Assembly (NCBI RefSeq): GCF_044751345.1
Contig: NZ_JBIWXY010000002.1
Span: 1-64,000 of the forward strand
DNA from: Methylobacillus methanolivorans
GTDB taxonomy: Bacteria > Pseudomonadota > Gammaproteobacteria > Burkholderiales > Methylophilaceae
Direction of reading: 5' to 3'
DNA: 64,000 nt
The notes under the pieces were generated by a model, which was not told the origin of the DNA, made no database searches, and saw only the letters and a list, made by a program, of their open reading frames with translations. Below, piece after piece: positions 28,353 to 37,832 of this stretch; position 1 is the first letter of the stretch; each line of letters opens with the position of its first letter. A program made the position numbers and the translations under genes.

Positions 28353-29285
28353 ATGAATGCTCCCAAGAAACTGGTGATCGCCTCGCGTGAAAGCGCTCTG
28401 GCCATGTGGCAGGCAGAACATATCCAGGCCTGCCTGCAAGCCTTGTACCCAGATACCGAAGTCACCATCCTCGGCATGACCACCACAGGCGACCAGATTC
28501 TCGATTCCCCGCTTGCCCGCATTGGGGGCAAAGGCTTGTTCGTCAAGGAGCTAGAGCAAGCATTGGCAGATGGCCGGGCCGACTTGGCGGTACATTCCAT
28601 GAAGGATGTCCCGATGCACTTGCCGCCAGGTTTTGCCTTGGCAGCGATTGGCGAACGTGAAGACCCGCGTGATGCCTTTGTATCCAACGATTACCCCAAC
28701 CTGGAATCGTTGCCTGCAGGCAGTATCGTCGGCACCTCCAGCCTGCGCCGCCAGAGCCAGTTACAGGCGCGTTTTCCTGGCCTGAAAGTCGAATCCCTGC
28801 GAGGCAACCTGCAAACCCGCTTACGCAAGCTGGATGAAGGCCAATATGCTGCCATCATCCTCGCCGCTGCCGGCCTCAAGCGCCTAGGGCTGGAAAGCCG
28901 CATTCGCGAAGCCATTGACCCTGACCAAAGCATACCCGCAGTCGGGCAAGGCGCACTAGGCATCGAAATCAATGCCGAGCGCCACGATCTGCTGGATATC
29001 CTGGCACCGCTCAACCATGCCGAAACAGCCGCTTGTGTGGAAGCAGAACGCGGTATGAGCCGCGCACTGGCGGGCAGTTGCCAGGTACCACTAGGTGCCT
29101 TTGCACAGCAACAAGGCGATACACTGCATATGACAGGCTTTGTCGCCAGCATCGACGGCAAGGAGCTATTACGTGAATCTGCCCAAGGCAGTGCCGATCA
29201 ACCCGAAGCACTGGGCCAGGCACTGGCTGCGCAATTGGTGGCACGCGGTGCAGACCGTATTCTTGCCGCACTTGCCCATGACTGA
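28353..29285 (+). CDS. hemC: Porphobilinogen deaminase (hydroxymethylbilane synthase)
   Basis: Joins four porphobilinogens into hydroxymethylbilane. 310 residues; RESALAMWQAEHI (11-23), the catalytic aspartate region HSMKDVPMHLP (near 83), SSLRRQSQL (near 130) and the dipyrromethane-cofactor cysteine in GSCQVPLGAFA (near 242) are present. First gene of hemC-hemD-hemX-hemY. Confidence 0.97.
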   Translation: MNAPKKLVIASRESALAMWQAEHIQACLQALYPDTEVTILGMTTTGDQILDSPLARIGGKGLFVKELEQALADGRADLAVHSMKDVPMHLPPGFALAAIGEREDPRDAFVSNDYPNLESLPAGSIVGTSSLRRQSQLQARFPGLKVESLRGNLQTRLRKLDEGQYAAIILAAAGLKRLGLESRIREAIDPDQSIPAVGQGALGIEINAERHDLLDILAPLNHAETAACVEAERGMSRALAGSCQVPLGAFAQQQGDTLHMTGFVASIDGKELLRESAQGSADQPEALGQALAAQLVARGADRILAALAHD

Positions 29286-29293
29286 TTGCTCTC

Positions 29294-30061
29294 ATGATTG
29301 ATTTAACAGGCCGCCATATTGCGATTACGCGGCCACTGGACCAGGCCACACGCCTGAGCCGCATGATAGCAATAGCTGGAGGTGATACCACCAGCTTTCC
29401 GCTGATCGCGATTACGGCATTAGAAGATAACAGCGCCTTTATACAGACCCTGGATGACGTGGCTGCGCAAGACTGGCTGATTTTCATCAGCTCTAATGCC
29501 GTGCAATACGGCATGCCCAGCATCCAGGCCAGGCTTGAGCAATACACCCAAAAGCCGCGCTTTGCCGCCATAGGCCCGGTCACGGCGACTGAGCTGATGC
29601 AATACGGCGTAGCCACTGTACTGCAACCCGAGCACCGCTTTGACAGCGAATCCCTGCTTGCGTTGCCGGACATGCAAGCAGTGCAGGGCCAACGCATCAT
29701 GATCGTGCGCGGTATCGGTGGTCGCGAATTGATGGCCGACACCTTGCGCAGCCGCGGTGCCGAGGTGCGCTTTGCCGAATGCTATCGCCGTATCAACCCG
29801 CAAACAGATGCAGGAAAATTGCAAACGCTATGGCACAATGGGCGCTTGGATACCATCGTAGTGACCAGTAGCGAAGCCATGCGCCACCTGCTTGCCTTAA
29901 CCGGCAATGGCAGCGCAGAATGGCTGCGTGGCACCACAATCTGCGTCAATCATGCCCGCATCGCCGAACTGCCAGCCAGCCTGGGCCTGCGTGTACGGGT
30001 CGCGGCAGCACCCGGGGATGACGCCATGCTGCAATGTATAAGTGAAGTAAACCATGACTGA
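29294..30061 (+). CDS. hemD: Uroporphyrinogen-III synthase
   Basis: Cyclises hydroxymethylbilane with ring-D inversion. 255 residues; the family is poorly conserved but the ITRPLDQATRLS start, FISSNAVQYGM, VRGIGGRELMADTLRSRGAEV and VVTSSEAMRHLL segments are typical. It begins 8 bases after hemC and its end overlaps hemX by 8 bases. Confidence 0.94.
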   Translation: MIDLTGRHIAITRPLDQATRLSRMIAIAGGDTTSFPLIAITALEDNSAFIQTLDDVAAQDWLIFISSNAVQYGMPSIQARLEQYTQKPRFAAIGPVTATELMQYGVATVLQPEHRFDSESLLALPDMQAVQGQRIMIVRGIGGRELMADTLRSRGAEVRFAECYRRINPQTDAGKLQTLWHNGRLDTIVVTSSEAMRHLLALTGNGSAEWLRGTTICVNHARIAELPASLGLRVRVAAAPGDDAMLQCISEVNHD

Positions 30062-31148
30062 ACAACAATCGCCTGATACCCATACACCACCAGCTGCGCC
30101 GATCCAGATATCGCGCAAGCCCTCTTCGCTCGCCTGGATCGCCCTGCTATTGGCGCTTGCTGCCATTGCCTTTGTTTCCTGGCAAGCGCTGCATACGCGC
30201 CAGCGCCTTAATGGCCTGGAACAGTCATTAACGCAACGTCTGGAACAGTTCAACGGCAGCAACCAACAAAGCCTGGCCTTTGCCAAAAACGCTGACGAGC
30301 GTAGCACAGAAGCCACCAGCCGCATTATCCGCCTTGAGCAACAACTGGCAGAATCACGCGACCAGCAGGAAGCCCTGCAAACGCTATACCTGGAGCTGGT
30401 CAACAATCACGACGAACGCGTGATTGCCGAAGTAGAGCAATTATTAGTCATCGCAAACCAGCAACTACAACTCGCAGGCAATATCAAACCTGCGCTGCTA
30501 GCTCTGCAAACAGCGGATTCGCGCTTGCAGCAAATGGATAGCGTACCCGCTGTGCAGTTACGCAAAGCCATTGCCAAGGATATTCAACGCCTGCAAGAGC
30601 TGCCGCAGATCGATACTATCGGCATCAGCCTCAAGCTGGAAAACCTCATTGAAGGCATCAACAAATTGCCCTTGGTCAGTGACCGCCACCCCAAAGCCAC
30701 GATTGCCGAAGCCACCATGGCAGAAGAAAACCAGTTTCGCAGGCTACTCCGCGAAATCTGGGACGATCTCAAGCACATGATCCGCCTTGAACGAGTTGAC
30801 CGGCCAGAGCCGCCATTACTGGCCCCAGACCAGACTTTCTTCCTGCGTGAAAACCTCAAGCTGCACCTGCTCACCGCCAGGACAGCCCTGCTACAGCATG
30901 ATGAAAGCTCTTACCGTGCCGATCTCCACCAGGCTGAACACTGGATACGCAATTATTTCGACCTGCGTGAACAAAGCACCATTGCCGCCCTTGATACATT
31001 GAAACAGCTTTCCGCCAGCAGCATCGTGATCCAATTACCAGACATTTCCGAGACCCTGGGCTTGGCCAGCAAATACAAGCTGACCCTGGAACGCGCTAAC
31101 AACTCTGAGCGAGCCAATGACCGCGTCAACCTGGAACGAGGTGAATAG
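30054..31148 (+). CDS. hemX: HemX family membrane protein
   Basis: 364 residues. One N-terminal membrane segment (about 29-45) followed by a long helical, coiled-coil-rich periplasmic or cytoplasmic part. It belongs to the HemX family that lies after hemD in proteobacteria. Often annotated as uroporphyrin-III C-methyltransferase, but no SAM-methyltransferase motif is visible here; more likely a structural partner in heme synthesis. The stop shares one base with the hemY start. Confidence 0.88.
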   Translation: MTEQQSPDTHTPPAAPIQISRKPSSLAWIALLLALAAIAFVSWQALHTRQRLNGLEQSLTQRLEQFNGSNQQSLAFAKNADERSTEATSRIIRLEQQLAESRDQQEALQTLYLELVNNHDERVIAEVEQLLVIANQQLQLAGNIKPALLALQTADSRLQQMDSVPAVQLRKAIAKDIQRLQELPQIDTIGISLKLENLIEGINKLPLVSDRHPKATIAEATMAEENQFRRLLREIWDDLKHMIRLERVDRPEPPLLAPDQTFFLRENLKLHLLTARTALLQHDESSYRADLHQAEHWIRNYFDLREQSTIAALDTLKQLSASSIVIQLPDISETLGLASKYKLTLERANNSERANDRVNLERGE

Positions 31149-32329
31149 TGCGCGTATTGATCTGGATCCTGCTGATACTGGCGCTTGCTATCGGTGTCTC
31201 GCTGCTGGCGGGCAATAACGAAGGCTATGTGCTGATTGTTCGGCCTCCCTACCGCCTGGAGTTGTCACTCAACCTGCTGCTTATCTTGGTCGTGCTGGCA
31301 TTTGCCTCGCTGCACCTGCTGTTACGCTTTATCCATTATGCCCGCGACTTGCCCGCCAACGTGCGCGCCTACAAGGAAAACCGCCGCATTCGCCTGGGTC
31401 ATGCTGCCTTGCTGGAGGCATTGCATGCCATGAGCCAAGGCCGCTATCAAGTGGCACAAAAAGCCGCCTCCAAGGCACTTGATTACCGTGAAGACCCGAG
31501 CCTGACCGCATTACTGGCCGCACGCGCCTCACACAAACTCAAGCAAAAAGGCCAGCGTGATTATTACCTTGCCGAGGCAGAACGCCTGGCACCCGAGGCC
31601 GCCGTCGCACGCCTGTTGCTGCAAGCAGAACTACTGGTTGATGACCGCTTGTATAGCCAGGCCCTGGATGTGCTGCACAAGATCGAGAAACTAGAGTCGA
31701 AATTTGTCCCTGGCATGCGACTTGAGCTGAAAGTGCAGATACGCCTCAACAACTGGGAGCAAGTCCTGGTGCTGTTGCAACAGCTGGAAAAACATGATGG
31801 CATGGAAAGCTGGCAAGCCAGGGAAATTCGCCATCAAGCGCACCAGCACTTGATTGAGCGTCATGGCAATAACCTGAACACGCTGATGGCCTACTGGAAA
31901 AAGGTGCCAGACGATGACAAGCTCAATTCGCGTATCGCCAGCATGGCCGCTGATGCCTTTATTGCCTTGAACGCAGGCAACCAGGCTCAGGAGGTATTGG
32001 AAATGAGCCTGACCAAGACCTGGGATAGCGAACTCGCTGGCAAGCTGGGCGATTGTAGCAGCACTAATCCACACAAACAGTTGCAACAAGCAGAGCACTG
32101 GTTGCTGAGCCATGAACAGGATGCAAACCTGCTGTTATCGTTGGGTAAGATGTGTATTCGCCTCAGCCTGTGGGGCAAGGCGCAAAGTTACCTGGAGGCC
32201 AGTATCAGTGTGCAACCTTCTGCCGAAGCCCACCTCACCTTGGCGCGATTGCTGGAAAGCCGTGGCGAAAGCGATGCCGCCAACCAGCATTACCGCTTGA
32301 GCGTGCAATTCTGTCGCGAAGATAAATAG
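31148..32329 (+). CDS. hemY: HemY family TPR membrane protein
   Basis: 393 residues. Two membrane segments (about 2-20 and 39-60) with the HemY N-terminal domain, then tetratricopeptide-like helix pairs to the C-terminus. This is the proteobacterial HemY linked to hemCDX, distinct from protoporphyrinogen oxidase HemY of Bacillus. Start GTG. Probably a scaffold for heme enzymes; the precise function is not known. Confidence 0.9.
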   Translation: MRVLIWILLILALAIGVSLLAGNNEGYVLIVRPPYRLELSLNLLLILVVLAFASLHLLLRFIHYARDLPANVRAYKENRRIRLGHAALLEALHAMSQGRYQVAQKAASKALDYREDPSLTALLAARASHKLKQKGQRDYYLAEAERLAPEAAVARLLLQAELLVDDRLYSQALDVLHKIEKLESKFVPGMRLELKVQIRLNNWEQVLVLLQQLEKHDGMESWQAREIRHQAHQHLIERHGNNLNTLMAYWKKVPDDDKLNSRIASMAADAFIALNAGNQAQEVLEMSLTKTWDSELAGKLGDCSSTNPHKQLQQAEHWLLSHEQDANLLLSLGKMCIRLSLWGKAQSYLEASISVQPSAEAHLTLARLLESRGESDAANQHYRLSVQFCREDK

Positions 32330-32338
32330 CAGTTCACC

Positions 32339-32369
32339 AGTGCTGGCGAACAAGAGGTTTGCCAGCACT
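32339..32369. terminator. Hairpin between convergent hemY and ferredoxin-reductase gene
   Basis: AGTGCTGGCGAAC (32339-32351) pairs with GTTTGCCAGCACT (32357-32369) across a 5-base loop, 13 pairs including one G-T. No long T-run follows, but position and stability fit a shared terminator. Confidence 0.6.
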
Positions 32370-32396
32370 TACCTCACCCGCCATCGCTAGGCGAAT

Positions 32397-33425
32397 CTAG
32401 ACTGTCACCTTTGCTACCGGATTGGCAAAGGTAAACGCATCGGAGAAAAACTCCTCTTCAGGCAAACCATGGCTCTGGAAATCACGGTGAGCCACCTCCA
32501 CCATTTGCGGGGCACCGCAACAATACACCTGATAACCCTGCATCTCCGGATGATCCTCCAGCACGGCCTGGTGAACCAAGCCAGTACGCCCTTGCCAAGC
32601 ATCGTCAGGCGCAGGGTCAGACAGTACAGGGATATAGCGGAATAAGGGATTTTCTGCCTGCCACTGTTGTGGCAAGGCATCGAGGTAAAGGTCTTCGCGC
32701 GTCCTGGCACCCCAATACAGCATGATCGGGCGCTTGATACCCAGCTGCAGAGCATGCTCGACTATACCTTTGACCGGCGCAAAACCAGTTCCCCCCGCGA
32801 CCATGATCACTGGGCGTGTACTGTCTTCGCGCAGAAAGAATGTGCCAAAAGGCCCCTCAATACGCAGGATGGTTTTTTCCTGCATTTCATTGAATACATA
32901 TTGGGTAAATTGACCACCCGGCACCAGGCGCATATGCAATTCCAGGAAACGATCATGATGCGGGGCATTGGCCAACGAGAATGCCCTGCGACGACCATCC
33001 TTGAGCAGAAATTCAATATATTGCCCAGCCATGAACTGCATACGTTCGTTGCTAGGCAGCTTGAGCGTCATGCCCATGACATCGTGGGAGAGTTTTTCCA
33101 GCTTTTCCACACGTACCGGCATAATTCGCGGTGGAATGCCTTCGCCCGCGACTTCCCGGCACTCAATCACCAGGTCAGACAAAGGCTGGGCACAGCAAAA
33201 TAAGGCTTTGCCTGTTTTCTTCTCATCCTCGCTCAGCGCACTATCAAAATACTCGCCATGACTCACCTCCCCTGCCAACACCTGGCCTTTGCAGGCACCA
33301 CAGGTACCATTGCGACAGCCATAAGGCAGGTTGATCCCTGCATCAATCGCAGCATCCAATACGGTATCACCCTCATCCACCGTGAAAACACGGTCGCTGG
33401 GCTTAATGATGACTTGAAAAGACAT
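32397..33425 (-). CDS. 2Fe-2S/FAD NAD(P)H oxidoreductase (AscD-like)
   Basis: 342 residues. N-terminal plant-type ferredoxin domain with CRNGTCGACKG and CC (near 37-77), then an FNR-type FAD domain (RAFSLANAPH near 146) and an NAD(P)H domain (VAGGTGFAPVKG near 212; CCGAPQMV near 307). Such proteins are often named CDP-6-deoxy-delta-3,4-glucoseen reductase, but no dideoxysugar genes are nearby; a general flavin or ferredoxin reductase that feeds an oxygenase or another acceptor is as likely. It stands alone on the minus strand. Confidence 0.88.
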   Translation of the reverse strand: MSFQVIIKPSDRVFTVDEGDTVLDAAIDAGINLPYGCRNGTCGACKGQVLAGEVSHGEYFDSALSEDEKKTGKALFCCAQPLSDLVIECREVAGEGIPPRIMPVRVEKLEKLSHDVMGMTLKLPSNERMQFMAGQYIEFLLKDGRRRAFSLANAPHHDRFLELHMRLVPGGQFTQYVFNEMQEKTILRIEGPFGTFFLREDSTRPVIMVAGGTGFAPVKGIVEHALQLGIKRPIMLYWGARTREDLYLDALPQQWQAENPLFRYIPVLSDPAPDDAWQGRTGLVHQAVLEDHPEMQGYQVYCCGAPQMVEVAHRDFQSHGLPEEEFFSDAFTFANPVAKVTV

Positions 33426-33557
33426 GAAGGAATCCTGAACTTATGCGCTTGGCCATGCCCTGTACCACACTGTTCTTTAGTCTGAAGCCTCAACATCTAG
33501 GCACTACTAAAAACAGCAATCAACAGGCCGAAAAAAGCTTGCAAGTCTAGCATAGCG

Positions 33558-34007
33558 CTAGTCCTCGCGGCGGTACTCCCCCTCAATCACATCGCCAGCG
33601 GATGGCGAGCGAGTAGCTTCTTGTTGATATTCATGCTGATTGGTTTCACGTGAAACGACATCATCGTCATTGGCAGCTTGCGGTAGCTTGCCACCTCCTG
33701 GCAACAGCAACAGAATCACGGCAAATACATCACTGATGACACCGGGTATCAGCAGCAGGATACCTGCCAACAAGTTCTTGGCACTACCAAACACGGCTCG
33801 CAGAGGCGTTCCACCTGCTTGCAGGGTTTGTGCCATGCGCCCCACCATCAACAGCTTTTCATCCTGGATCAAACGCCAGCCCAGGACACCAACCAAAATC
33901 AGGTAAGCCAGCACCAACCAGCCATATCTTGCAGCCAACTCTACCAGCACCCATATCTCAGCGAGAGGGAAAGCGAGTAAAATCAGTAAGAGGAAAAGAA
34001 AACGCAT
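33558..34007 (-). CDS. fxsA: FxsA family membrane protein
   Basis: 149 residues with membrane segments at about 3-20, 25-42 and 75-102, and a polar C-terminal tail. FxsA of E. coli affects exclusion of phage T7; other functions are unknown. Its start codon overlaps that of cutA on the opposite strand (shared CATG at 34005-34008), and its ribosome site (GGAG) lies inside cutA. Confidence 0.88.
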   Translation of the reverse strand: MRFLFLLLILLAFPLAEIWVLVELAARYGWLVLAYLILVGVLGWRLIQDEKLLMVGRMAQTLQAGGTPLRAVFGSAKNLLAGILLLIPGVISDVFAVILLLLPGGGKLPQAANDDDVVSRETNQHEYQQEATRSPSAGDVIEGEYRRED

Positions 34008-34353
34008 GAAACTTCAATCTCCATCATTAGAAAACATTGAGGCTGTCCTGGTATTGACCAATATGCCAGATCAAGACAGCGCAGAAACCATGGCCCGTAC
34101 CTTGGTCAGCAGAAAGCTGGCAGCTTGCGTCAACCTACTCGCTCCTTGCCAGTCGTTTTACCAGTGGCAGGGCAACCTGGAAACCGCAACGGAAACGCCC
34201 CTGCTCATCAAGACCACCAGCCTGCGCTATCCTGAACTTGAGCAAGCCATCCACGAGTTGCACCCTTACGAACTTCCCGAGATCATTCATGTCCCAGTCA
34301 CGGGCGGGCTACCAGCCTATCTTACATGGCTACACCAGGAAACCCAGGCTTGA
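34006..34353 (+). CDS. cutA: CutA1 divalent-cation tolerance protein
   Basis: 115 residues, trimeric ferredoxin-like fold family. The SRKLAACVNLL, SFYQWQG and TTSLRYPELEQAIHELHPYELPEI segments are strongly conserved CutA1 marks. Its ribosome site AGGA is inside the beginning of fxsA on the other strand. Downstream is dsbD, the usual cutA-dsbD order of proteobacteria. Confidence 0.95.
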   Translation: MKLQSPSLENIEAVLVLTNMPDQDSAETMARTLVSRKLAACVNLLAPCQSFYQWQGNLETATETPLLIKTTSLRYPELEQAIHELHPYELPEIIHVPVTGGLPAYLTWLHQETQA

Positions 34354-36206
34354 ACTCTGCATTACAACGCTGCCTCACATTCATCCTACTGCTCTGCACT
34401 TTACTGTTCAGCGCCAACATGGCGCTGGCTGCTGGTAATAGCCAATTAGGCGAATGGCTGAACCAGGGGCGAAATGCTTTTCTCGGGGACAACAACGATA
34501 ATATTCTGCCGCCTGAGCAAGCTTTCAAGCTCCAGGTCGAATTAATTGATGCCGACCACCTGCAAGCAGCGTTCAAAATAGCCCCAGGGCACTACCTCTA
34601 CAAAGACAGAATTAAATTCGAGCTTGAACCAGCAGCACACGGTGTCCGTGAAATTCTGCTACCCACTGGTGACTGGAAACAAGATCCGACATTTGGCCGC
34701 ACTGAGGTATTTCACCGCGACTTCATTGCCGAACTACGGTTGGCACTCGCTTCATCTTCAGCAGACACCCTCACACTCAAGGCCACTTATCAGGGCTGTA
34801 GCGAAAAGGGCCTGTGCTACCCCCCCACACACCAAACCATTGCGTTAGGCTCCCTGCATGCGACCACGAGTAACAGCGCAGGTTCCGCCACTCCACCGAC
34901 GCAGGCAGAACACGACCGCGCTAGCAGCCTGCTCGCCAGCGGCAAGCTCTGGCTCATTATTGCCGGCTTCTTCGGCTTTGGCTTGCTACTATCATTTACC
35001 CCGTGCGTACTGCCGATGATCCCGATTCTTTCCGGCATCATCGTTGGCAGCCAGCGCAAAAGCCGCTTGCACGCTTTTTGGCTGTCACTGGCTTACACCT
35101 TGGGCATGGCATTGAGTTACACCGCAGCAGGCGTGGCGGCGGGGCTTTCCGGCCAGCTACTGAGCGCAGCTCTGCAAAATGCCTGGGTGCTCGGTAGCAG
35201 CGCTTTGGTTTTCGTGCTGCTGGCGCTATCAATGTTTGGTTTTTATGAACTGAAATTACCCTCTGCCCTCGAAAACCGTTTAGTGAATACCAGCAATCGC
35301 TTGCCAGGTGGGCATTTGCTGGGCGTCTTTGCCATGGGGGCACTCTCTGCGCTGATCGTGAGCCCCTGCGTTGCTGCTCCACTTGCGGGTGCCTTGATTT
35401 ATATCGGCCAAACACAAGACGTCATGTTGGGGGCAACCGCCTTGTTTGCCTTGTCCATCGGCATGGGCGTTCCCTTACTGCTGATAGGTACTTCTGCGGG
35501 TTCTTTGCTACCCAAGGCAGGGCCATGGATGGTGGCTATCAGCCAAGCGTTTGGCGTATTCATGCTAGCTGTCGCCCTCTGGATCGTGTCGCCATTGCTG
35601 CCAACCAGCCTGCAACTATTGCTCTGGGCCGCGCTACTTATCGTACCCGCCGTCTTCATGCAAGCACTGGACAGGCTCCCGGATACTGCCACGGCTTGGC
35701 AGCGCTTCTGGAAAGGCATCGCTATACTCATGCTGCTGGCAGGTGCCACCTTGGTCGTTGGTGCAGCCTCAGGTGCCAAGTCGGCCTTACGTCCACTGGA
35801 AGGCCTGACAATATCGCAGGCAAGTACCACCCTACCTTTCCAACGCATCAAGCGCATCGCTGACTTGGAGCAAATATTGGCGCAAAACCCTGGCAAGCTG
35901 GTCATGCTGGATTTTTATGCCGATTGGTGTGCAGCTTGCAAGGAAATGGAGCTCTTTACCTTCACCAAGACCGAAGTACACGCCAGCTTGCAGGACTTTA
36001 TCCTGCTACAGGCCGACGTCACTGCAAACGATGCTGACGATCAGGCGCTGCTCAAACATTTTGGCCTGTTTGGTCCTCCCGGCATTATCTTCTTTGATCA
36101 TCAAGGCCAAGAATTGCAGCAACACAGGGTGATCGGCTATCAAGACAGCCAGCAATTCCTCGCCAGCCTGAATTCAGTAAAAGCCACTCATGACAACACC
36201 CAATAA
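34350..36206 (+). CDS. dsbD: Thiol:disulfide interchange protein DsbD
   Basis: Moves electrons from cytosolic thioredoxin to periplasmic thiol proteins. About 618 residues. Cleavable signal (FILLLCTLLFSANMALAAG), alpha domain with GCSEKGLCYPP (Cys pair), eight-segment membrane domain with FTPCVLPMIP and SPCVAAPLAG, and a C-terminal thioredoxin domain with DWCAACKEME. I choose TTG 34350, nine bases after AGGA and overlapping the cutA stop (TTGA); ATG 34326, without a ribosome site, is the alternative. Confidence 0.94.
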   Translation: MNSALQRCLTFILLLCTLLFSANMALAAGNSQLGEWLNQGRNAFLGDNNDNILPPEQAFKLQVELIDADHLQAAFKIAPGHYLYKDRIKFELEPAAHGVREILLPTGDWKQDPTFGRTEVFHRDFIAELRLALASSSADTLTLKATYQGCSEKGLCYPPTHQTIALGSLHATTSNSAGSATPPTQAEHDRASSLLASGKLWLIIAGFFGFGLLLSFTPCVLPMIPILSGIIVGSQRKSRLHAFWLSLAYTLGMALSYTAAGVAAGLSGQLLSAALQNAWVLGSSALVFVLLALSMFGFYELKLPSALENRLVNTSNRLPGGHLLGVFAMGALSALIVSPCVAAPLAGALIYIGQTQDVMLGATALFALSIGMGVPLLLIGTSAGSLLPKAGPWMVAISQAFGVFMLAVALWIVSPLLPTSLQLLLWAALLIVPAVFMQALDRLPDTATAWQRFWKGIAILMLLAGATLVVGAASGAKSALRPLEGLTISQASTTLPFQRIKRIADLEQILAQNPGKLVMLDFYADWCAACKEMELFTFTKTEVHASLQDFILLQADVTANDADDQALLKHFGLFGPPGIIFFDHQGQELQQHRVIGYQDSQQFLASLNSVKATHDNTQ

Positions 36207-36750
36207 CAAAACCGGCCTGAGTAAAGGCCGCTTTGCCTTGCTGGCATTGATATTCGCTGCCGCCATATTATTGATTCAGCAATACGGCAGCTCGCCACGG
36301 ATAGCGCAGCCGGTCGAGACATTTGCCTCGACTGCCATATTTTTTGCCGGACATGCCACCGACCTCCAGCATACTGAACAACCGCTGTCGCAATGGCAGG
36401 GGCAATTACTGGTCGTGAATTTCTGGGCGACCTGGTGCGCCCCCTGCCGCGAAGAAATGCCAGAACTGGCCGCTTTGTCACAAGAACTCGCGGGAAAAGT
36501 CACCGTACTCGGCATTTCGCTGGATGATGCAGAAAAAATGCAGGCCTTTGCCGAGCAGACACCCATGCCATACCCGTTGCTATCCGCGGATATCGAAGGG
36601 ATGAAGTTGAGTGCATCATTAGGCAACCTGAATAGTGTGGTGCCACATACCGTGATCATCGGTTCCGATGGTAAAATCCTCAAAAGTTACTTTGGTCGTA
36701 TTACCAAGCCACTATTGCTGCAAACCCTGCAACCAGCGCTTAACTCCTGA
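36190..36750 (+). CDS. TlpA-like periplasmic thioredoxin
   Basis: 186 residues. One N-terminal membrane anchor at about 12-31, then a thioredoxin fold with WCAPC (FWATWCAPCREEMPEL near 76). It overlaps the end of dsbD by 17 bases, so it is presumably a periplasmic reductant kept reduced by DsbD, for cytochrome c maturation or a similar task. The cis-proline region VVPHTVIIGSDG is present. Confidence 0.92.
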   Translation: MTTPNNKTGLSKGRFALLALIFAAAILLIQQYGSSPRIAQPVETFASTAIFFAGHATDLQHTEQPLSQWQGQLLVVNFWATWCAPCREEMPELAALSQELAGKVTVLGISLDDAEKMQAFAEQTPMPYPLLSADIEGMKLSASLGNLNSVVPHTVIIGSDGKILKSYFGRITKPLLLQTLQPALNS

Positions 36751-36878
36751 ACTTTCCCTCATGCGGGACAATATCAGGCAAGTTCGCTAAATTTCGTCAA
36801 TTCTCTAGACAAAATACCCCAAATTACGGCAAACTTGCAGCCATTAAAGTTGCATTGGCGGTCAAACCGCCCCCATTC

Positions 36879-37337
36879 ATGGCCCAACCATCCTCCAAAA
36901 CCGTACTGGTATTGCACGGACCCAACCTCAACCTGCTGGGATTACGTGAACCTAACCATTACGGCTCGGACACTCTGGAAAGTATCAATGCTCAGCTCAA
37001 GCAACAGGCTGATGCTGCTAGCATTGGTATTGAAACCTTCCAGAGTAACGATGAAGCCGTGTTGATAGAGAAAATTCACACATTGGCACATACGCCTGTC
37101 GATTTCATCATCATCAACCCCGCAGCTTTTACCCATACTTCCGTGGCTTTGCGTGATGCATTGTCTGCAGTGAAGGTTCCCTTTATTGAAGTCCATCTTT
37201 CCAATATCTATGCGCGCGAGTCCTTCCGTCACCACTCGTATTTCTCCGATCTTGCGGTCGGCGTGATCAGTGGCTTGGGCGCACGTGGATATGCACTGGC
37301 GCTGGACTACGCCATCAATAACATTACCCGTGCCTAA
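36879..37337 (+). CDS. aroQ: 3-dehydroquinate dehydratase, type II
   Basis: Third step of the shikimate pathway. 152 residues from ATG 36879. VLVLHGPNLNLLGLREP, the catalytic tyrosine in NHYGSDTLES, INPAAFTHTS, PFIEVHLSNIYARE and the histidine in FRHHSYFSDLAVGVISG are the family's active-site segments. An upstream in-frame TTG (36855) would only add unrelated residues. It precedes accB, a common order. Confidence 0.96.
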   Translation: MAQPSSKTVLVLHGPNLNLLGLREPNHYGSDTLESINAQLKQQADAASIGIETFQSNDEAVLIEKIHTLAHTPVDFIIINPAAFTHTSVALRDALSAVKVPFIEVHLSNIYARESFRHHSYFSDLAVGVISGLGARGYALALDYAINNITRA

Positions 37338-37368
37338 TCGGCACCTCATATACATCTAGAGGTTAACC

Positions 37369-37821
37369 ATGGATTTACGCAAACTGAAGAAACTGATCGA
37401 CCTGGTCGAAGAGTCTGGCATCTCCGAGCTAGAACTCACCGAAGGCGAAGAAAAGGTGCGCATTTCTCGCCACCTGCCCAACAGCCAGGCACCAGTTCAA
37501 TTTGCACAACCTTATCTCGCTGCGCCTGCGGCACCTCAAGCTGCGGCACCTGTAGCAGCGGCTGAAAATGCAGCCCCGGCGATCGAAGGCCACGTTGTGA
37601 AGTCCCCGATGGTAGGTACTTTTTACCGCGCACCTTCGCCTGATGCCAAGGCATTCGTCGATGTAGGCAGCAGCGTCAGTGCTGGCGATACTCTCTGCAT
37701 TATCGAAGCCATGAAGCTGCTGAACGAGATCGAAGCCGACAAGAGTGGCGTGATCAAGGCAATCCTGGTCGAGAATGGCCAGCCCGTGGAATATGGTGAA
37801 CCCCTGTTCATCATTGGCTAG
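37369..37821 (+). CDS. accB: Biotin carboxyl carrier protein of acetyl-CoA carboxylase
   Basis: 150 residues. The N-terminal DLRKLKKLIDLVEESGISELE, an Ala/Pro linker (about 41-72) and a biotinyl domain with EAMKLLNE, where K116 is the biotin site. It carries the carboxyl group between AccC and the AccAD transferase. Ribosome site AGAGG; accC follows by 11 bases. Confidence 0.97.
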   Translation: MDLRKLKKLIDLVEESGISELELTEGEEKVRISRHLPNSQAPVQFAQPYLAAPAAPQAAAPVAAAENAAPAIEGHVVKSPMVGTFYRAPSPDAKAFVDVGSSVSAGDTLCIIEAMKLLNEIEADKSGVIKAILVENGQPVEYGEPLFIIG

Positions 37822-37832
37822 GAAATATCCTC

